64,000 nucleotides of DNA from Rs1 sp029027825 (GTDB lineage: Bacteria > Pseudomonadota > Gammaproteobacteria > Pseudomonadales > Balneatricaceae), in contig CP093399.1 of NCBI GenBank assembly GCA_029027825.1, positions 1 to 64,000 of the forward strand. Direction: 5' to 3'. Each line of letters begins with the position of its first letter. Within the stretch, counting starts at the first letter, position 1. A program made the translations under genes and the position numbers. Positions 40,547 to 50,275 of this stretch are shown here, piece after piece. The notes under the pieces are model-generated. The model was given only the letters and a program-made list of their open reading frames with translations, made no database searches and had not been told where the DNA came from.

Positions 40547-40888
40547 TTATCGCTCAAGGTCTATTTCCTGCTGTAGCTGTTCAATTTGTTCGAGTATGGC
40601 CAGAAATTTCTGCCCAAACTCGGTGACTTGGTATTCCACCCTTGGTGGTACTTCGCTGTAGCTTATCTTCTTTAAAATACCAAATTCTTGATTGCGTTTG
40701 AGGCATTGGTTTAGCACCTTGGTGCTCAGTCCCTCGGTATGTCGGACCATCTCACCGGGACGATTAACGCCACTGGCCAGCAATTGGTACAAGGTTAAAG
40801 ACCATTTACAGCCATAAATAGACTCGACCATACGGGCACTGCTGTTGGGGGCGAGTTTTCTTGAAAATATTTTTTCGTTGTTATTCAT
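40547..40888 (-). CDS. HxlR-family transcriptional regulator
   Basis: 113 residues. HxlR winged helix: SIYGCKWSLTLYQLLASGVNRPGEMVR (helices), TEGLSTKVLNQCLKRNQEFGIL (recognition helix), and the wing YSEVPPRVEYQVTEFGQKF. Contains one cysteine (Cys27) at the usual CKW position, which in several HxlR regulators senses reactive aldehydes or oxidants. Divergent from the double-cupin gene at 41127, with 238 bp between, so the likely target is that gene. Confidence 0.9.
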   Translation of the reverse strand: MNNNEKIFSRKLAPNSSARMVESIYGCKWSLTLYQLLASGVNRPGEMVRHTEGLSTKVLNQCLKRNQEFGILKKISYSEVPPRVEYQVTEFGQKFLAILEQIEQLQQEIDLER

Positions 40889-41126
40889 AAAGATGTACCT
40901 AAAAGTAGCTAGTGTACCGATTTGTACTTACTGTTCAGCGAGCTGATGAGTGGCTAAGATTAACACGTTGTAAAAGTTAAAGAGAAGGGAGTTCTGTTTA
41001 TACAACATTCGAGCCTATCGTTGGCTGGTACCATAATAGAAGGTCTTTTTCTCAGAGTGGGTAGGAGCTTCATTGCATACTGACTGTGGATTAATTCGAG
41101 TCAACTGACAAATTTAGTGGGGTAGT

Positions 41127-41801
41127 ATGAAACTGAATATGAATTTCGTGGAACGGGTTGTGATAGACACTAGCCAGCAGCAGTGGCAGCCAAGTCCCGC
41201 CCTTGGGGTGTGGCGTAAATGCCTGGAACGTGAGAGTAAAGAATCTGGGCACACGACTAGTGTGGTGAAATATGCAGCAGGTTCTTGTTTCTCTACCCAT
41301 CTTCATCCTATGGGAGAAGAAATTATGGTCTTAGAAGGAGTCTTCTCTGATGAGTATGGCGACTATCCAGTCGGGACTTATCTTCGGCACCCACCGGGAA
41401 GTAAGCACGCGCCATTTAGCCAAGAGGGCTGCACTATTCTAGTTAAGCTCAATCAATTTGCCGCTGGTGATACCGAGAAAGTGCGCATTGATACGCGTAA
41501 CACCCGTTGGTTGCCAGGTATCGGCGGTCTGCAAGTTATGCCACTGCATGAGTTCGAGCACGAACATGTGGCGTTAGTGAAGTGGCCCAAAGGAGAAGTA
41601 TTCCAAGCGCATAGACATTTTGGTGGAGAAGAAATTTTTGTGCTGTCGGGAATGTTTCGTGATGAACAAGGTGTGTATCCAGCAGGTACTTGGCTGCGCA
41701 GTCCGCATATGAGCCAGCATTGTCCATATGTGGCGGAAGAGACCGTGATTATGGTGAAAACTGGGCATTTGTTTAGAGGCTCCTTTACCGGCAAGATGTA
41801 G
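41127..41801 (+). CDS. Double-cupin ChrR-like protein
   Basis: 224 residues. Two cupin repeats of the ChrR type: the first with THLHPMGEEIMVLEGVFSDE, the second with QAHRHFGGEEIFVLSGMFRDE. Each offers two His and one Glu ligand for a metal, probably Zn or Fe. It lacks the N-terminal anti-sigma domain of ChrR itself. Could act in oxidative stress handling or as a small-molecule dioxygenase. Divergently paired with an HxlR regulator. Confidence 0.85.
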   Translation: MKLNMNFVERVVIDTSQQQWQPSPALGVWRKCLERESKESGHTTSVVKYAAGSCFSTHLHPMGEEIMVLEGVFSDEYGDYPVGTYLRHPPGSKHAPFSQEGCTILVKLNQFAAGDTEKVRIDTRNTRWLPGIGGLQVMPLHEFEHEHVALVKWPKGEVFQAHRHFGGEEIFVLSGMFRDEQGVYPAGTWLRSPHMSQHCPYVAEETVIMVKTGHLFRGSFTGKM

Positions 41802-41984
41802 TGAATTATTAGTGGCGGGAGTTGTCTTTATAATTTATAAAACCAAAAAACGACAGTAATTGCATCTTAGTTGCATTTCAAAAATTTTAGTAACCACTTA
41901 ATAGTCAGACCAGTACTGCTCTAAATGTGTTGCAAATTGAGACACTAGACAATGGTTGTCAATTGTTTTAAATTTATTAGCTTA

Positions 41985-42215
41985 TTCTTTAGCCTCATTG
42001 AGGTTAGATTGACTGAGAGAATCAACGCGTAAGCGATGGCAAAACAGCAGTCTTCATAGCAGAATTATTTGATGTCTCTGGTGGTGTTTTGTTTATCTAG
42101 ATAACAAATATCACATCACAAAGAGCCGTCAACTTATTTAATATCAATTTCTTATATCCTTATTAGTTCTTTGTTTAAATCCCAAAACTTGAGTTATAAA
42201 CCTCTAGTTAAGCGA
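41985..42215 (-). pseudogene. IS transposase start and upstream region, remnant
   Basis: About 190 bp clearly related to 11640-11830: GATGGCAAA..CAGTCTT, GCAGAATTA..TTTGATGTCTCT, GATATCAATT-type blocks. On the minus strand it reads KTAVLPSLT then breaks, the same start as the remnant at 11.66 kb (KTDALPSL). The rest of 42215-42681 holds a weak ORF (42265-42528) without support. Confidence 0.5.
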
Positions 42216-42681
42216 TCCATTGACGATAGTCATTTGTTAAAAGGCATGATTTTAGTCTTAAATTATGCAAAATCATTACTTCGCAGATGTATTAACTAAG
42301 CAGAACCTGGATCTAAAAGTCGAATGCGTTGGATCTATACAGCAAAGCCTGCACTGCTTTATAGTAAGAGCAATCACTAGCTCCTACCCCAGCAGGCAGA
42401 GGATTACGCTGATGCGAACGGAATCAATCATAATTAATAACCACTTCAAAGACGTTTGGTTTCATGAGGCTAATGGTGCATGCCTCCCATTCGCCTCCCA
42501 TTACGCACTCCTTCGACAGGAGCAGTAATCGATGAGGTGCCGTTTTCTTCAACAGGAATGTCAGGTGGTGAGGTTGTCGCCGCTGAGGCCTTCTCGGTAT
42601 ATCTCTTCCTTTTCCTGCGATTATGGAAGGGGGCTTTCAATAAAAGTTACTACTAACTCATAACAATAAATACAATGGTTA

Positions 42682-43782
42682 ATGTCCATGATATCAAATA
42701 ATAATTATGTCCAATTTAAGAGCGTCAAAAAAAGCTACGATCAAAAACTACTAGTCGTTAAAGACTTTAATCTCGATATCAAGAAAGGCGAATTCGTCAC
42801 GCTACTAGGCCCTTCAGGTTCTGGTAAAACCACTTGCTTAATGATGCTAGCAGGGTTTGAAAGCGTCACTAGTGGCGAAATTATTATCGATGGGCAATCA
42901 GTCAATAATATCGCGCCCTATCACCGTAATATAGGGATGGTGTTTCAGCACTATGCTCTATTTCCTCATATGACCATTGCTGAAAACCTCGCTTATCCAC
43001 TGCAAGTGAGAAAGCTGCCCAGTCATGAAATTGACAAAAAAGTTGCCGACTCTCTCGCTCTGGTTGAACTGAATCAATTTGGTAAGCGTTACCCAGGCCA
43101 GCTTTCAGGGGGGCAAAAGCAGCGTGTCGCACTGGCCCGCTCACTGATTTTTGAACCTAGTATTGTATTGATGGATGAACCATTGGGTGCTTTGGATAAA
43201 AATCTACGCGAACAGATGCAATTTGAAATTAAGCGCTTGCACAATGACTTAGGTTTTACTGCTGTTTATGTGACCCACGATCAAACAGAAGCCTTGACCA
43301 TGTCTGATCGAATTGCCGTTTTCGAAGACGGTGTAGTGCAGCAATGCGCAACCCCTATTGAACTTTATGAGAAACCAAGCAATTCGTTCGTCGCCGATTT
43401 CATTGGCGAGAACAATAGAATCAAAGGGCATATTAGTGCGATCGACGGCGATTTTGCTGAGGTAAGCTTGATCTCTGGCAATAGCGCTAAGTCACAAATT
43501 AGCCCGGAGCTTAAAGTCGGCGATGCTTGTATATTGGTTATCCGTCCTGAAAATTTATTCATTGCAAACTCAACCCGCCAGTTGGCTAACAGTATTGAAG
43601 CTGATTTTATTAGCCGTCTCTACGTCGGTGATTCTTTCCGTTACTTCTTTAAATTACCTAATGGTGACGATCTAATGATCAAAGCGTTGAACGATCAAGA
43701 CGCACCGATTTTCAATGGGGGAGACAAGGTCTCTCTCACTTGGGCCTTAGATAAAGGCTTAGCCCTTTCTTCAACCCACTAA
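42682..43782 (+). CDS. Polyamine-type ABC importer ATPase (PotA-like)
   Basis: 366 residues. Walker A GPSGSGKTT (about 46), Q-loop QHYALFPHMT, signature LSGGQKQRVALARSL (about 145), Walker B IVLMDEPLGALD (about 165), H-loop THDQ (about 205). C-terminal TOBE domain from about 290 (VIRPENLF). This is a CUT1/PotA-type subunit. First gene of the importer, followed by the binding protein. The substrate class (spermidine, putrescine or related amine) is inferred from the family. Confidence 0.93.
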   Translation: MSMISNNNYVQFKSVKKSYDQKLLVVKDFNLDIKKGEFVTLLGPSGSGKTTCLMMLAGFESVTSGEIIIDGQSVNNIAPYHRNIGMVFQHYALFPHMTIAENLAYPLQVRKLPSHEIDKKVADSLALVELNQFGKRYPGQLSGGQKQRVALARSLIFEPSIVLMDEPLGALDKNLREQMQFEIKRLHNDLGFTAVYVTHDQTEALTMSDRIAVFEDGVVQQCATPIELYEKPSNSFVADFIGENNRIKGHISAIDGDFAEVSLISGNSAKSQISPELKVGDACILVIRPENLFIANSTRQLANSIEADFISRLYVGDSFRYFFKLPNGDDLMIKALNDQDAPIFNGGDKVSLTWALDKGLALSSTH

Positions 43783-43852
43783 AATGCACCACATGATTTT
43801 AACGAAGCACACTAAGCACTTTCAATAACAAAAAAATAATAGAGGACTTACA

Positions 43853-44911
43853 ATGAGAAAATTATCACTCTTAGCAGCAGCGATTACCTTCAGTGCGACT
43901 TTGGCTGGCACGGCAATGGCTGAGCAAATGACTGTAGTCTCCTTCGGTGGCGCTTATGGCGCAGCACAGCAAAAGCACATGATAGACCCTTTCACGGAAA
44001 AAACAGGTCACAAAATTCTGTTTGAAAATTATTCCGGCGGTATCGCTGAAATCAAAGCACAAGTAGAAAGTGGCAATATTCTATGGGATGTGGTCGATAT
44101 TGAAGTGATCGATTTAGAGCGTGCCTGCTCTGAAGGTCTACTTGAGGTGTTTCCACATGATACCTTGCCAGCTGGGGATGACGGCGTCGCTGCAGCAGCG
44201 GACTTCGCCCCTGAAGCATTAGCTAACGAGTGCGGTGTCGGCAATATCGTTTGGACTGTTCTTTTTGCCTACAACAACGACACCATCAAGGGGGGTAAGC
44301 CCAGTAAAATTGGCGATCTCTTCGACACCACTACTTTCCCCGGAAAACGCGCTCTACGCAAGCGTCCTCAGGTAAATATGGAATGGGCACTACTAGCAGA
44401 CGGTGTGCCTGCAGGCGATATATACGACGTACTGAGTACTGATGAAGGCCAGCAGCGCGCCTTTGACAAACTTACATCTATCAAGCAAGACATTGTCTGG
44501 TTTGATAGCTGGTCGCAGGCACCGCAACTGTTAAATGATGGTGGTGCGGTTATGGTGCAGTCGGCTAATGGTCGCATCTTTTCTGCAATTAGAGATGACA
44601 AGAAAAACTTTGAAATGGTTTGGGACTCTCATGTATACGATTTAGATGTTTGGGCTATTGTTAAAGGCAGTAAGAAAAAGGCACTGGCAGAAGAGTTTAT
44701 CCGCTTCGCGACTAGCTCTAAACCAGAAGCGGGGATGCAAGAAGTTGCCTATGGGCCAACTCGCCAATCATCTTACGCATACGTCGATAAAGCGGTGTTA
44801 TCTAAATTACCTTCTGCTCACTTAAAAGAAGGCATACAAGCATCCGGTGAATTTTGGGCAGATTACGGTGAGTCGCTAGGTGAGAAATTCAATGAGTGGC
44901 TATTGAAATAA
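43853..44911 (+). CDS. Extracellular solute-binding protein (PotD-like)
   Basis: 352 residues, AGAGGA 7 bp upstream. Signal peptide cut after TAMA (about residue 23). The family pattern is visible: MTVVSFGGAYGAAQQKHMIDPF near the mature start, FENYSGGIAEIKAQVESG, WDVVDIEVIDLERACSEGLLE, and FDSWSQAPQLLNDGGAVMVQSANGR. This resembles spermidine/putrescine-type periplasmic binders. Most highly expressed part of the cluster is expected, since a hairpin follows. Confidence 0.92.
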   Translation: MRKLSLLAAAITFSATLAGTAMAEQMTVVSFGGAYGAAQQKHMIDPFTEKTGHKILFENYSGGIAEIKAQVESGNILWDVVDIEVIDLERACSEGLLEVFPHDTLPAGDDGVAAAADFAPEALANECGVGNIVWTVLFAYNNDTIKGGKPSKIGDLFDTTTFPGKRALRKRPQVNMEWALLADGVPAGDIYDVLSTDEGQQRAFDKLTSIKQDIVWFDSWSQAPQLLNDGGAVMVQSANGRIFSAIRDDKKNFEMVWDSHVYDLDVWAIVKGSKKKALAEEFIRFATSSKPEAGMQEVAYGPTRQSSYAYVDKAVLSKLPSAHLKEGIQASGEFWADYGESLGEKFNEWLLK

Positions 44912-44923
44912 CACTGTAGCAAA

Positions 44924-44958
44924 GGCCAAGCTGTTGAAAATTCAGCTTGGTCTATTTC
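44924..44958 (+). terminator. Stem-loop after the binding-protein gene
   Basis: GGCCAAGCTG and CAGCTTGGTC form a 10-bp stem with a 9-nt loop, followed by TATTTC. It is a partial terminator or mRNA stabiliser between binding protein and permease genes, a common way to make more binding protein than permease. Confidence 0.7.
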
Positions 44959-44982
44959 ATCTTAGATTAAAGAGTGGTTCTA

Positions 44983-45147
44983 GGAAGCTGTCGCAGAGCA
45001 GCGATCGTAACGAGGGCTTGGATGATTTAGGTAAATATAGCGATCATTTGAGGTATAGGGACATGCTGAATGATAGCGTGCTTTAGAGGCCTCATTTAAC
45101 AAATCAGACGAGTCCGCAGTAGATCAGGCTGTTCTCGAACAGCCTCC
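44983..45147 (+). mobile_element. MITE-3 copy a
   Basis: 165 bp. Ends GGAAGCTGTCG and CGAACAGCCTCC (inverted repeats with a small gap). Internal blocks CGATCGTAACGAG, TTTGAGGTATAG, ATAGCGTGCTTTA and CGCAGTAGAT are shared with 50074-50234. Noncoding; lies between the binding protein and the permease genes. Confidence 0.6.
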
Positions 45148-45250
45148 CAGAGTGACCGCGTATTTATATTTTTCACGCAGCGGAAATTTTCAAAAATAAT
45201 ACCTGTGCAGTTACTATAGCTAACTGCCAGTATTTTCTAAAGGTAGTTCC

Positions 45251-46516
45251 ATGAGTACTGTAACGCTAGATAATTCAAACAATAAACTTAGCACGCAAGA
45301 AATAAAAGACAATAAAAATAACCAGCGCCGGCGTAAGCTGATATCGCTGTTTTTTGTCACCCCTCTGGTGCTATTTATAATGGTCTCTTTTATTCTGCCT
45401 ATAGGAACGATGTTGTACCGCAGCTTTTATAACCCGACTGTCGCCAAACTTATCCCCCAAACATTATCTGCACTGTCAAAGTGGGATGAAACGAGCAACC
45501 AAATACCCAATGCAGATATTTTAATCACCTTTACTTTAGAGCTTAAATCACTGGCAAAACAGCGCAAGGCAGGCAAGCTTGCAGAGGAGATAAATAGATC
45601 TCTGCCGGGCAGTTCTAGCTTGATCAAATTTAGTGCGCGCAAGATTGCTAAACAATCGGATCAGGTACTTGCTAAACAAGGTGATCAGCTATTATTAGCG
45701 ATGAAGAAAGATAAATGGAAAAATCCGAAATTATGGAATTCAATTAAGAAATCGGGTGCCATCTACACCGATAGATACTACCTCACCGCCTTGGACTTAA
45801 AGCGTAACAGCGCGGGAGAAATAGTACAGCGCGACACTAAAATATACTTAAAGCTATTCTGGAAAAGCCTAAAAATTGCGCTGTACATCACGCTACTGAC
45901 GATTGTTATCGGCTATCCGCTGTCCTATTATCTATCCACCGCACCGACCAAAACGGCCAATATTTTGATGGTATTTGTATTACTACCCTTTTGGACTTCG
46001 CTCTTAGTACGCACGACGTCTTGGATAGCACTACTGCAAACCAACGGTGTTGTGAACTCTACCTTACAGAGTTTACATATGATTGCCGAGCCTATGGATT
46101 TGCTCTACAACCAATTTTCTACCATTTTGGCGATGACCCATATCTTGCTGCCGTTTATGATATTACCGCTGTACAGTGTGATGAAAGGGATCGATCCCAG
46201 CTACTTTAGGGCGGCACTTTCACTAGGTGGAAAACCGATACCCGCCTTTATTCGCATCTATATGCCGATGACAGTGCCGGGCATAAGTGCCGGTGCACTG
46301 CTGGTTTTTATTATTTCGATTGGCTATTACATTACCCCGGCGCTAGTGGGAGGGACTGACGGGCAAATGATCAGTAATATTATCGCCTTTCACATGCAAT
46401 CTTCCAATAACTGGGAGCTGGCCGCTGCATTAGGCTCACTTTTACTGGGGCTTATCATCATTATTTACTGGATCTATGATCGATTTGTAGGTATCAGCAA
46501 CATTAAATTAGGATAG
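45251..46516 (+). CDS. Polyamine-type ABC permease 1 (PotB-like) with long periplasmic loop
   Basis: 421 residues, against about 280-300 for PotB. TM1 lies at about 33-55, then a soluble stretch of about 145 residues (charged, helical, rich in K/Q) before TM2 at about 206-228. The rest is a standard permease with the EAA loop AALSLGGKPIPAFIRIYMPMTVPGI. The long loop probably faces the periplasm and may dock with the binding protein. Precedes the second permease by 4 bp. Confidence 0.9.
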   Translation: MSTVTLDNSNNKLSTQEIKDNKNNQRRRKLISLFFVTPLVLFIMVSFILPIGTMLYRSFYNPTVAKLIPQTLSALSKWDETSNQIPNADILITFTLELKSLAKQRKAGKLAEEINRSLPGSSSLIKFSARKIAKQSDQVLAKQGDQLLLAMKKDKWKNPKLWNSIKKSGAIYTDRYYLTALDLKRNSAGEIVQRDTKIYLKLFWKSLKIALYITLLTIVIGYPLSYYLSTAPTKTANILMVFVLLPFWTSLLVRTTSWIALLQTNGVVNSTLQSLHMIAEPMDLLYNQFSTILAMTHILLPFMILPLYSVMKGIDPSYFRAALSLGGKPIPAFIRIYMPMTVPGISAGALLVFIISIGYYITPALVGGTDGQMISNIIAFHMQSSNNWELAAALGSLLLGLIIIIYWIYDRFVGISNIKLG

Positions 46517-46520
46517 CATT

Positions 46521-47363
46521 ATGTTTCCATCGTACTTTACTTTTTGGCAAAAAATGGGGATCTACTGTCTGCGACTTGCCGCTTGGGCAACCCTGGCTTT
46601 TTTAATGATTCCGATACTGGTCATATTCCCTTTGTCTTTTAACGCAGAACCATATTTTACCTTCACTGAAGGCATGTTAAGACTAGATTTAGATGCCTAT
46701 TCATTTAAATGGTATCAAGAAATTTGGAATGACGATAAATGGATTCTCGCGATTAAAAACAGCTTTTATATCGGTTTTTGGGCCACCATCATCGCCACTG
46801 TATTTGGCACTTTTGCAGCAATAGGCCTAACAAAATCCGAGATGCCACTGAAAAGCGCTTTTATGGCACTATTAATTTCACCAATGATCGTGCCGCTGAT
46901 CATCACCGCTGCGGGGATGTTCTTTTTTTACAGTCAGTTAAATTTGGCGGGGAGCTTCACAGGAGTAATCATTGCACATGCGGCACTGGGCACGCCTTTC
47001 GTTATCATCACTGTTAACGCTTCGCTATCGGGGTTCGATTACTCACTGGTTCGTGCCTCTATGGGATTAGGCGCTAAGCCGGTTTACACTTTTTTTAAAG
47101 TGATTATGCCACTGATCCGTCCAGGGGTTATTTCTGGAGCGCTATTCGCTTTTATTACCTCATTCGATGAAGTAGTGGTGGTGCTGTTTTTAGCAGGACC
47201 AGAACAGCGAACTATTCCACGGCAAATGTTCTCTGGCTTAAGAGAGCAGATCAACCCAACCATATTAGCAGTTGCTGTTTTACTGGTAGTGGTCTCCGCA
47301 CTGATGCTGATTACTATGGAGCTGTTACGTGCGCGCAGTGAAAAAATTCGTACCGGAATGTAG
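46521..47363 (+). CDS. Polyamine-type ABC permease 2 (PotC-like)
   Basis: 280 residues with six hydrophobic segments. The EAA coupling motif is RASMGLGAKPVYTFFKVIMPLIRPGVISGA. Typical PotC ending with FITSFDEVVVVLFLAGPEQRTIPRQMF. Partners the larger permease at 45251; both are driven by the ATPase at 42682. Confidence 0.94.
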   Translation: MFPSYFTFWQKMGIYCLRLAAWATLAFLMIPILVIFPLSFNAEPYFTFTEGMLRLDLDAYSFKWYQEIWNDDKWILAIKNSFYIGFWATIIATVFGTFAAIGLTKSEMPLKSAFMALLISPMIVPLIITAAGMFFFYSQLNLAGSFTGVIIAHAALGTPFVIITVNASLSGFDYSLVRASMGLGAKPVYTFFKVIMPLIRPGVISGALFAFITSFDEVVVVLFLAGPEQRTIPRQMFSGLREQINPTILAVAVLLVVVSALMLITMELLRARSEKIRTGM

Positions 47364-47435
47364 TCCGGTACAACTGCATCACTTCACTTTTAACCAACGT
47401 GACTTCTAGCTAAGGTTTAACTCTCCCTGCATATT

Positions 47436-47465
47436 CCCGCATGCTCCTATAAATGCGGGTTTTTA
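47436..47465 (+). terminator. Terminator after the ABC importer
   Basis: CCCGCAT and ATGCGGG form a 7-bp stem followed by TTTTT. It sits about 70 bp after the last permease and joins directly to a MITE-2 end fragment. Confidence 0.7.
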
Positions 47466-47522
47466 ACGCCATATTACCGAGCTCAGTTATCATACCCTCT
47501 GGGTAAGTTATGCAGAGGTCTC
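47459..47522 (+). mobile_element. MITE-2 end fragment (copy e)
   Basis: TTTTTAACGCCATATTACCGA and GTAAGTTATGCAGAGGTCTC match the right end of MITE-2d. The left half is missing. Confidence 0.8.
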
Positions 47523-47525
47523 CTA

Positions 47526-47770
47526 GTGATAGTTGCTGATTTTTCGCCCCTGCTCTATAAGTTCGGTCGGATATAGAGACAATGAGCTGCACAGCTTCCT
47601 CATTGATTTCTTTCACTTTGTCACCAAAGCGCTTCACGGGGCCTGCCTTGCAAACTCACCTCCAGACTACGCCTAACATGATATTTTAGTTCCTTGGCTC
47701 GCCTTAATTGGGCCAATAGGCTACTGGCTAGCTCCGGATTATACCTCGTGGTTAAGCCCTTGCCATTTGC
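47526..47770 (-). pseudogene. Frameshifted transposase-like remnant
   Basis: On the minus strand, successive frames give YNPELASSLLAQLRRAKELK, YHVRRSLEVSLQG, then VKRFGDKVKEINEEAVQLIV and SISDRTYRAGAKNQQ. The pieces look like parts of one transposase broken by frameshifts, and the MITE-2 end cuts it. The family is not identified. Confidence 0.4.
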
Positions 47771-48088
47771 TAGTAGTTAACGTTTAATAACAGTACGTTA
47801 AATAACCGATAATTCTCCTGTAGAGGGATTTCACCTCATTAGTTCGTCCCCATGCTGGGCGCACACCAAGCGTTGGTCAGCACTCAAATAACACATGAGG
47901 AAATTAAATCCATGTCAATTAAATCAATGTCAGGCAAAGGATGTCATCCTCATAGACACCGCGCTGGGTGACTATAATGTGTACAAGCTTTTGCCGATAT
48001 CTCAGAGTAATAATTTAGTTCCATCCCCTACAAGTGGTGTAATAGTTGAATAATCCCGGGCAGTGGTGACGAACAACGGAAACTTATA

Positions 48089-49552
48089 ATGTTAAACCAT
48101 CTATTTCATCTTTCTCCAGAAAGTAATTCCAGTCTGCAGCAGCAGATCAGAGAGCAAATCAGCAAAGCGATTATCGATGGTCATATTCCACCAGGTATCC
48201 CATTGCCCTCCACTCGAAAGCTGGCAGAGATGCTCGCTGTATCTCGTAATACAGTGATTCTTGCCTATGAGCACCTAACCTTTGACGGTTTTCTGGTATC
48301 TCGAGAGCGGGCCGGATTTTTCGTCAATCAAGATATTCTGAAAAGCTTAGTGAAACCTGATGATCAGATAAAAATATCTACGGGTAGCCGCCCTGACTGG
48401 GAGAGCTCCCTCAAACTACGTCCCAGTAAGCGCAAACTGAATAAAGTTAACCGCTGGCAAGATTACCCCTATCCCTTTATCTATGGGCAGCTAGACCCAA
48501 AGATGTTCCCCGTCAATAACTGGCGAGAATGTTGTAAAGGATCCGTCTCTATCCAGTCGATTAACGAGTGGTCCGGTGATCGCTATGATGATGACGATGC
48601 ATTATTGATAGAGCAACTCCACTCCCGTTTACTGCCACGACGAGGCGTTTGGGTCGATCCAGAAGAGATACTAATTACCGTTGGTGCGCAACATGCACTC
48701 TATATGACCCTGCGAATTTTGCTCAATCGTGACACTTGTTTCGGGCTGGAAGAACCAGGATATCCCGACCTAGTGCATATGGCAGATTGCACTGGTACTC
48801 AGGTAAAAAACCTGGAAATTGATGGCGAGGGCCTGATAGTGGGTGAGCAACTGAAAGGTTGTGACTTAATATTTACCACTCCAAGTCATCAGTTTCCTAC
48901 CACTGTGACAATGCCAATGGCACGTCGACGAGCACTATTAGAGCAGGCTTCGCGCGATAATTTTCTAATTATTGAAGATGACTACGAGTGCGAAACCACC
49001 TTCGTAACCAATCCAACACCCGCCCTGAAAAGCCTAGATAAGAATGATAGGGTGATCTATATCGGCAGCCTCTCTAAAACCCTTTCCCCCGGATTGCGCA
49101 TGGGATACATGGTGGGACCCAAAGAGCTCATCAGAGAAGTCCGCGAGTACCGTCGGATGATGTTGCGTCATCCTCCTATGAACAACCAGCGGGCGGTTGG
49201 GCTATTCCTCTCTCGAGGATATCATGACTCGCTGGTTCGCAGTCTAGTACAAGTCTATGAAGAGCGTTGGAAAGCGGTGGGGGATGCCCTGCAACTTTGC
49301 CTACCTGAATCCACCACTCCCCCGGTATTTGGTGGTTCGGCCTACTGGGTTAAAGGACCGAAAAACTTGGATGCTCGAGAGCTAAAACGACTTGCTCGGG
49401 AACAGGGAGTAGTGATTGAATCCGGGGATATTTATTTCCAGAAATTACCTATTCCGCTCAACTTCTTTCGCTTGGGCTACTCTTCTATTAATACCGAGCG
49501 GATTCTCCCAGGCATAGAGCGCCTGAGCAACATTATCAAGCAACTAAGCTAA
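48089..49552 (+). CDS. MocR/PdxR-type GntR regulator
   Basis: 487 residues. N-terminal GntR winged helix (about 15-80: LQQQIREQISKAIIDGHIPPG, LPSTRKLAEMLAVSRNTVILAYE), a linker with NWRECCK, then a fold-type I aminotransferase domain. The PLP lysine is in SLSKTLSPGLRMGYMVG (about 330). Such proteins sense PLP or amine substrates and regulate neighbouring catabolic genes. Here it lies between the amine-type importer and the semialdehyde dehydrogenase, so it is a candidate regulator of both. The start is ATG 48089. Confidence 0.93.
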   Translation: MLNHLFHLSPESNSSLQQQIREQISKAIIDGHIPPGIPLPSTRKLAEMLAVSRNTVILAYEHLTFDGFLVSRERAGFFVNQDILKSLVKPDDQIKISTGSRPDWESSLKLRPSKRKLNKVNRWQDYPYPFIYGQLDPKMFPVNNWRECCKGSVSIQSINEWSGDRYDDDDALLIEQLHSRLLPRRGVWVDPEEILITVGAQHALYMTLRILLNRDTCFGLEEPGYPDLVHMADCTGTQVKNLEIDGEGLIVGEQLKGCDLIFTTPSHQFPTTVTMPMARRRALLEQASRDNFLIIEDDYECETTFVTNPTPALKSLDKNDRVIYIGSLSKTLSPGLRMGYMVGPKELIREVREYRRMMLRHPPMNNQRAVGLFLSRGYHDSLVRSLVQVYEERWKAVGDALQLCLPESTTPPVFGGSAYWVKGPKNLDARELKRLAREQGVVIESGDIYFQKLPIPLNFFRLGYSSINTERILPGIERLSNIIKQLS

Positions 49553-50073
49553 CAGTACATTTATTCAGCACGAGACTTACCGTTCAAACCATCTATGCTG
49601 TCGACCTGCATCTATCAACGAGCAAGAGCAAGTTACCGGGGCCTCTAATAAGATGCCCTACGGGGCGTACAGAGAAACTCGTGCTCTGCGTTAATCGCTT
49701 TCGCTAGACCAACAGTACGCCTGTAGCCGTTGCTGTAATTACAAATTTCTCTGTGCGTTTGTATTACTTGCTCATAAACTCGCCTGGGTAACAAGCAATG
49801 GAGCTAAACGACAACACCGGCCCAAGGAATTGAGGTCTGTCAGCGAGGGGTTTTCGTTTTGGTTATTGCTTATGACAGCGCTACTCAGATTATATAAATC
49901 CTGAACTCAGCTCGTACTTGATGATATTCAGCAGGAGTGCTACCTGCTCGAGATAAGTCTTATACCCTAAATTCAGTGACTCAACGGTCGAACCTAGGAT
50001 CATCTGGAACTACAAATAAGAGCGCTGTGGGTCTACGTCAATCTTCTATAGTGACTTTATATTGGTCTTACAA
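49553..50073. other. Intergenic region between regulator and dehydrogenase
   Basis: About 520 bp with no gene I can support. CTAAATTCAGTGACTCAAC near 49971 resembles a decayed MITE-1 end. Confidence 0.4.
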
Positions 50074-50234
50074 GGAGTCTGTCGGGCTTGATCGATCGTA
50101 GCGAGAAAAACCAGATTTGAGGCAGATTTTCTGCTCTTTTGAGGTTAATAGCGTGCTATTTTACGAGAAAGAACTGGAAATGTGGTCAAATTCTGTTTTT
50201 TCGCAGTAGATTAGCGTTAAGTTCGACAGGCTCC
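50074..50234 (+). mobile_element. MITE-3 copy b
   Basis: 161 bp. Ends GGAGTCTGTCGGGC and GTTCGACAGGCTCC are inverted repeats (three mismatches). Internal blocks shared with MITE-3a. Its right end is 41 bp before the mmsA start codon, so transcription of mmsA may begin in it. Confidence 0.7.
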
Positions 50235-50275
50235 TAGCAACAACTTTGACTAATCAGGTAGACAGGAATCAATTG

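Noticed and set aside
42265..42528. 87-codon frame before the PotA-like gene
   Set aside because: No ribosome-binding site, no domain and irregular composition next to transposon debris.
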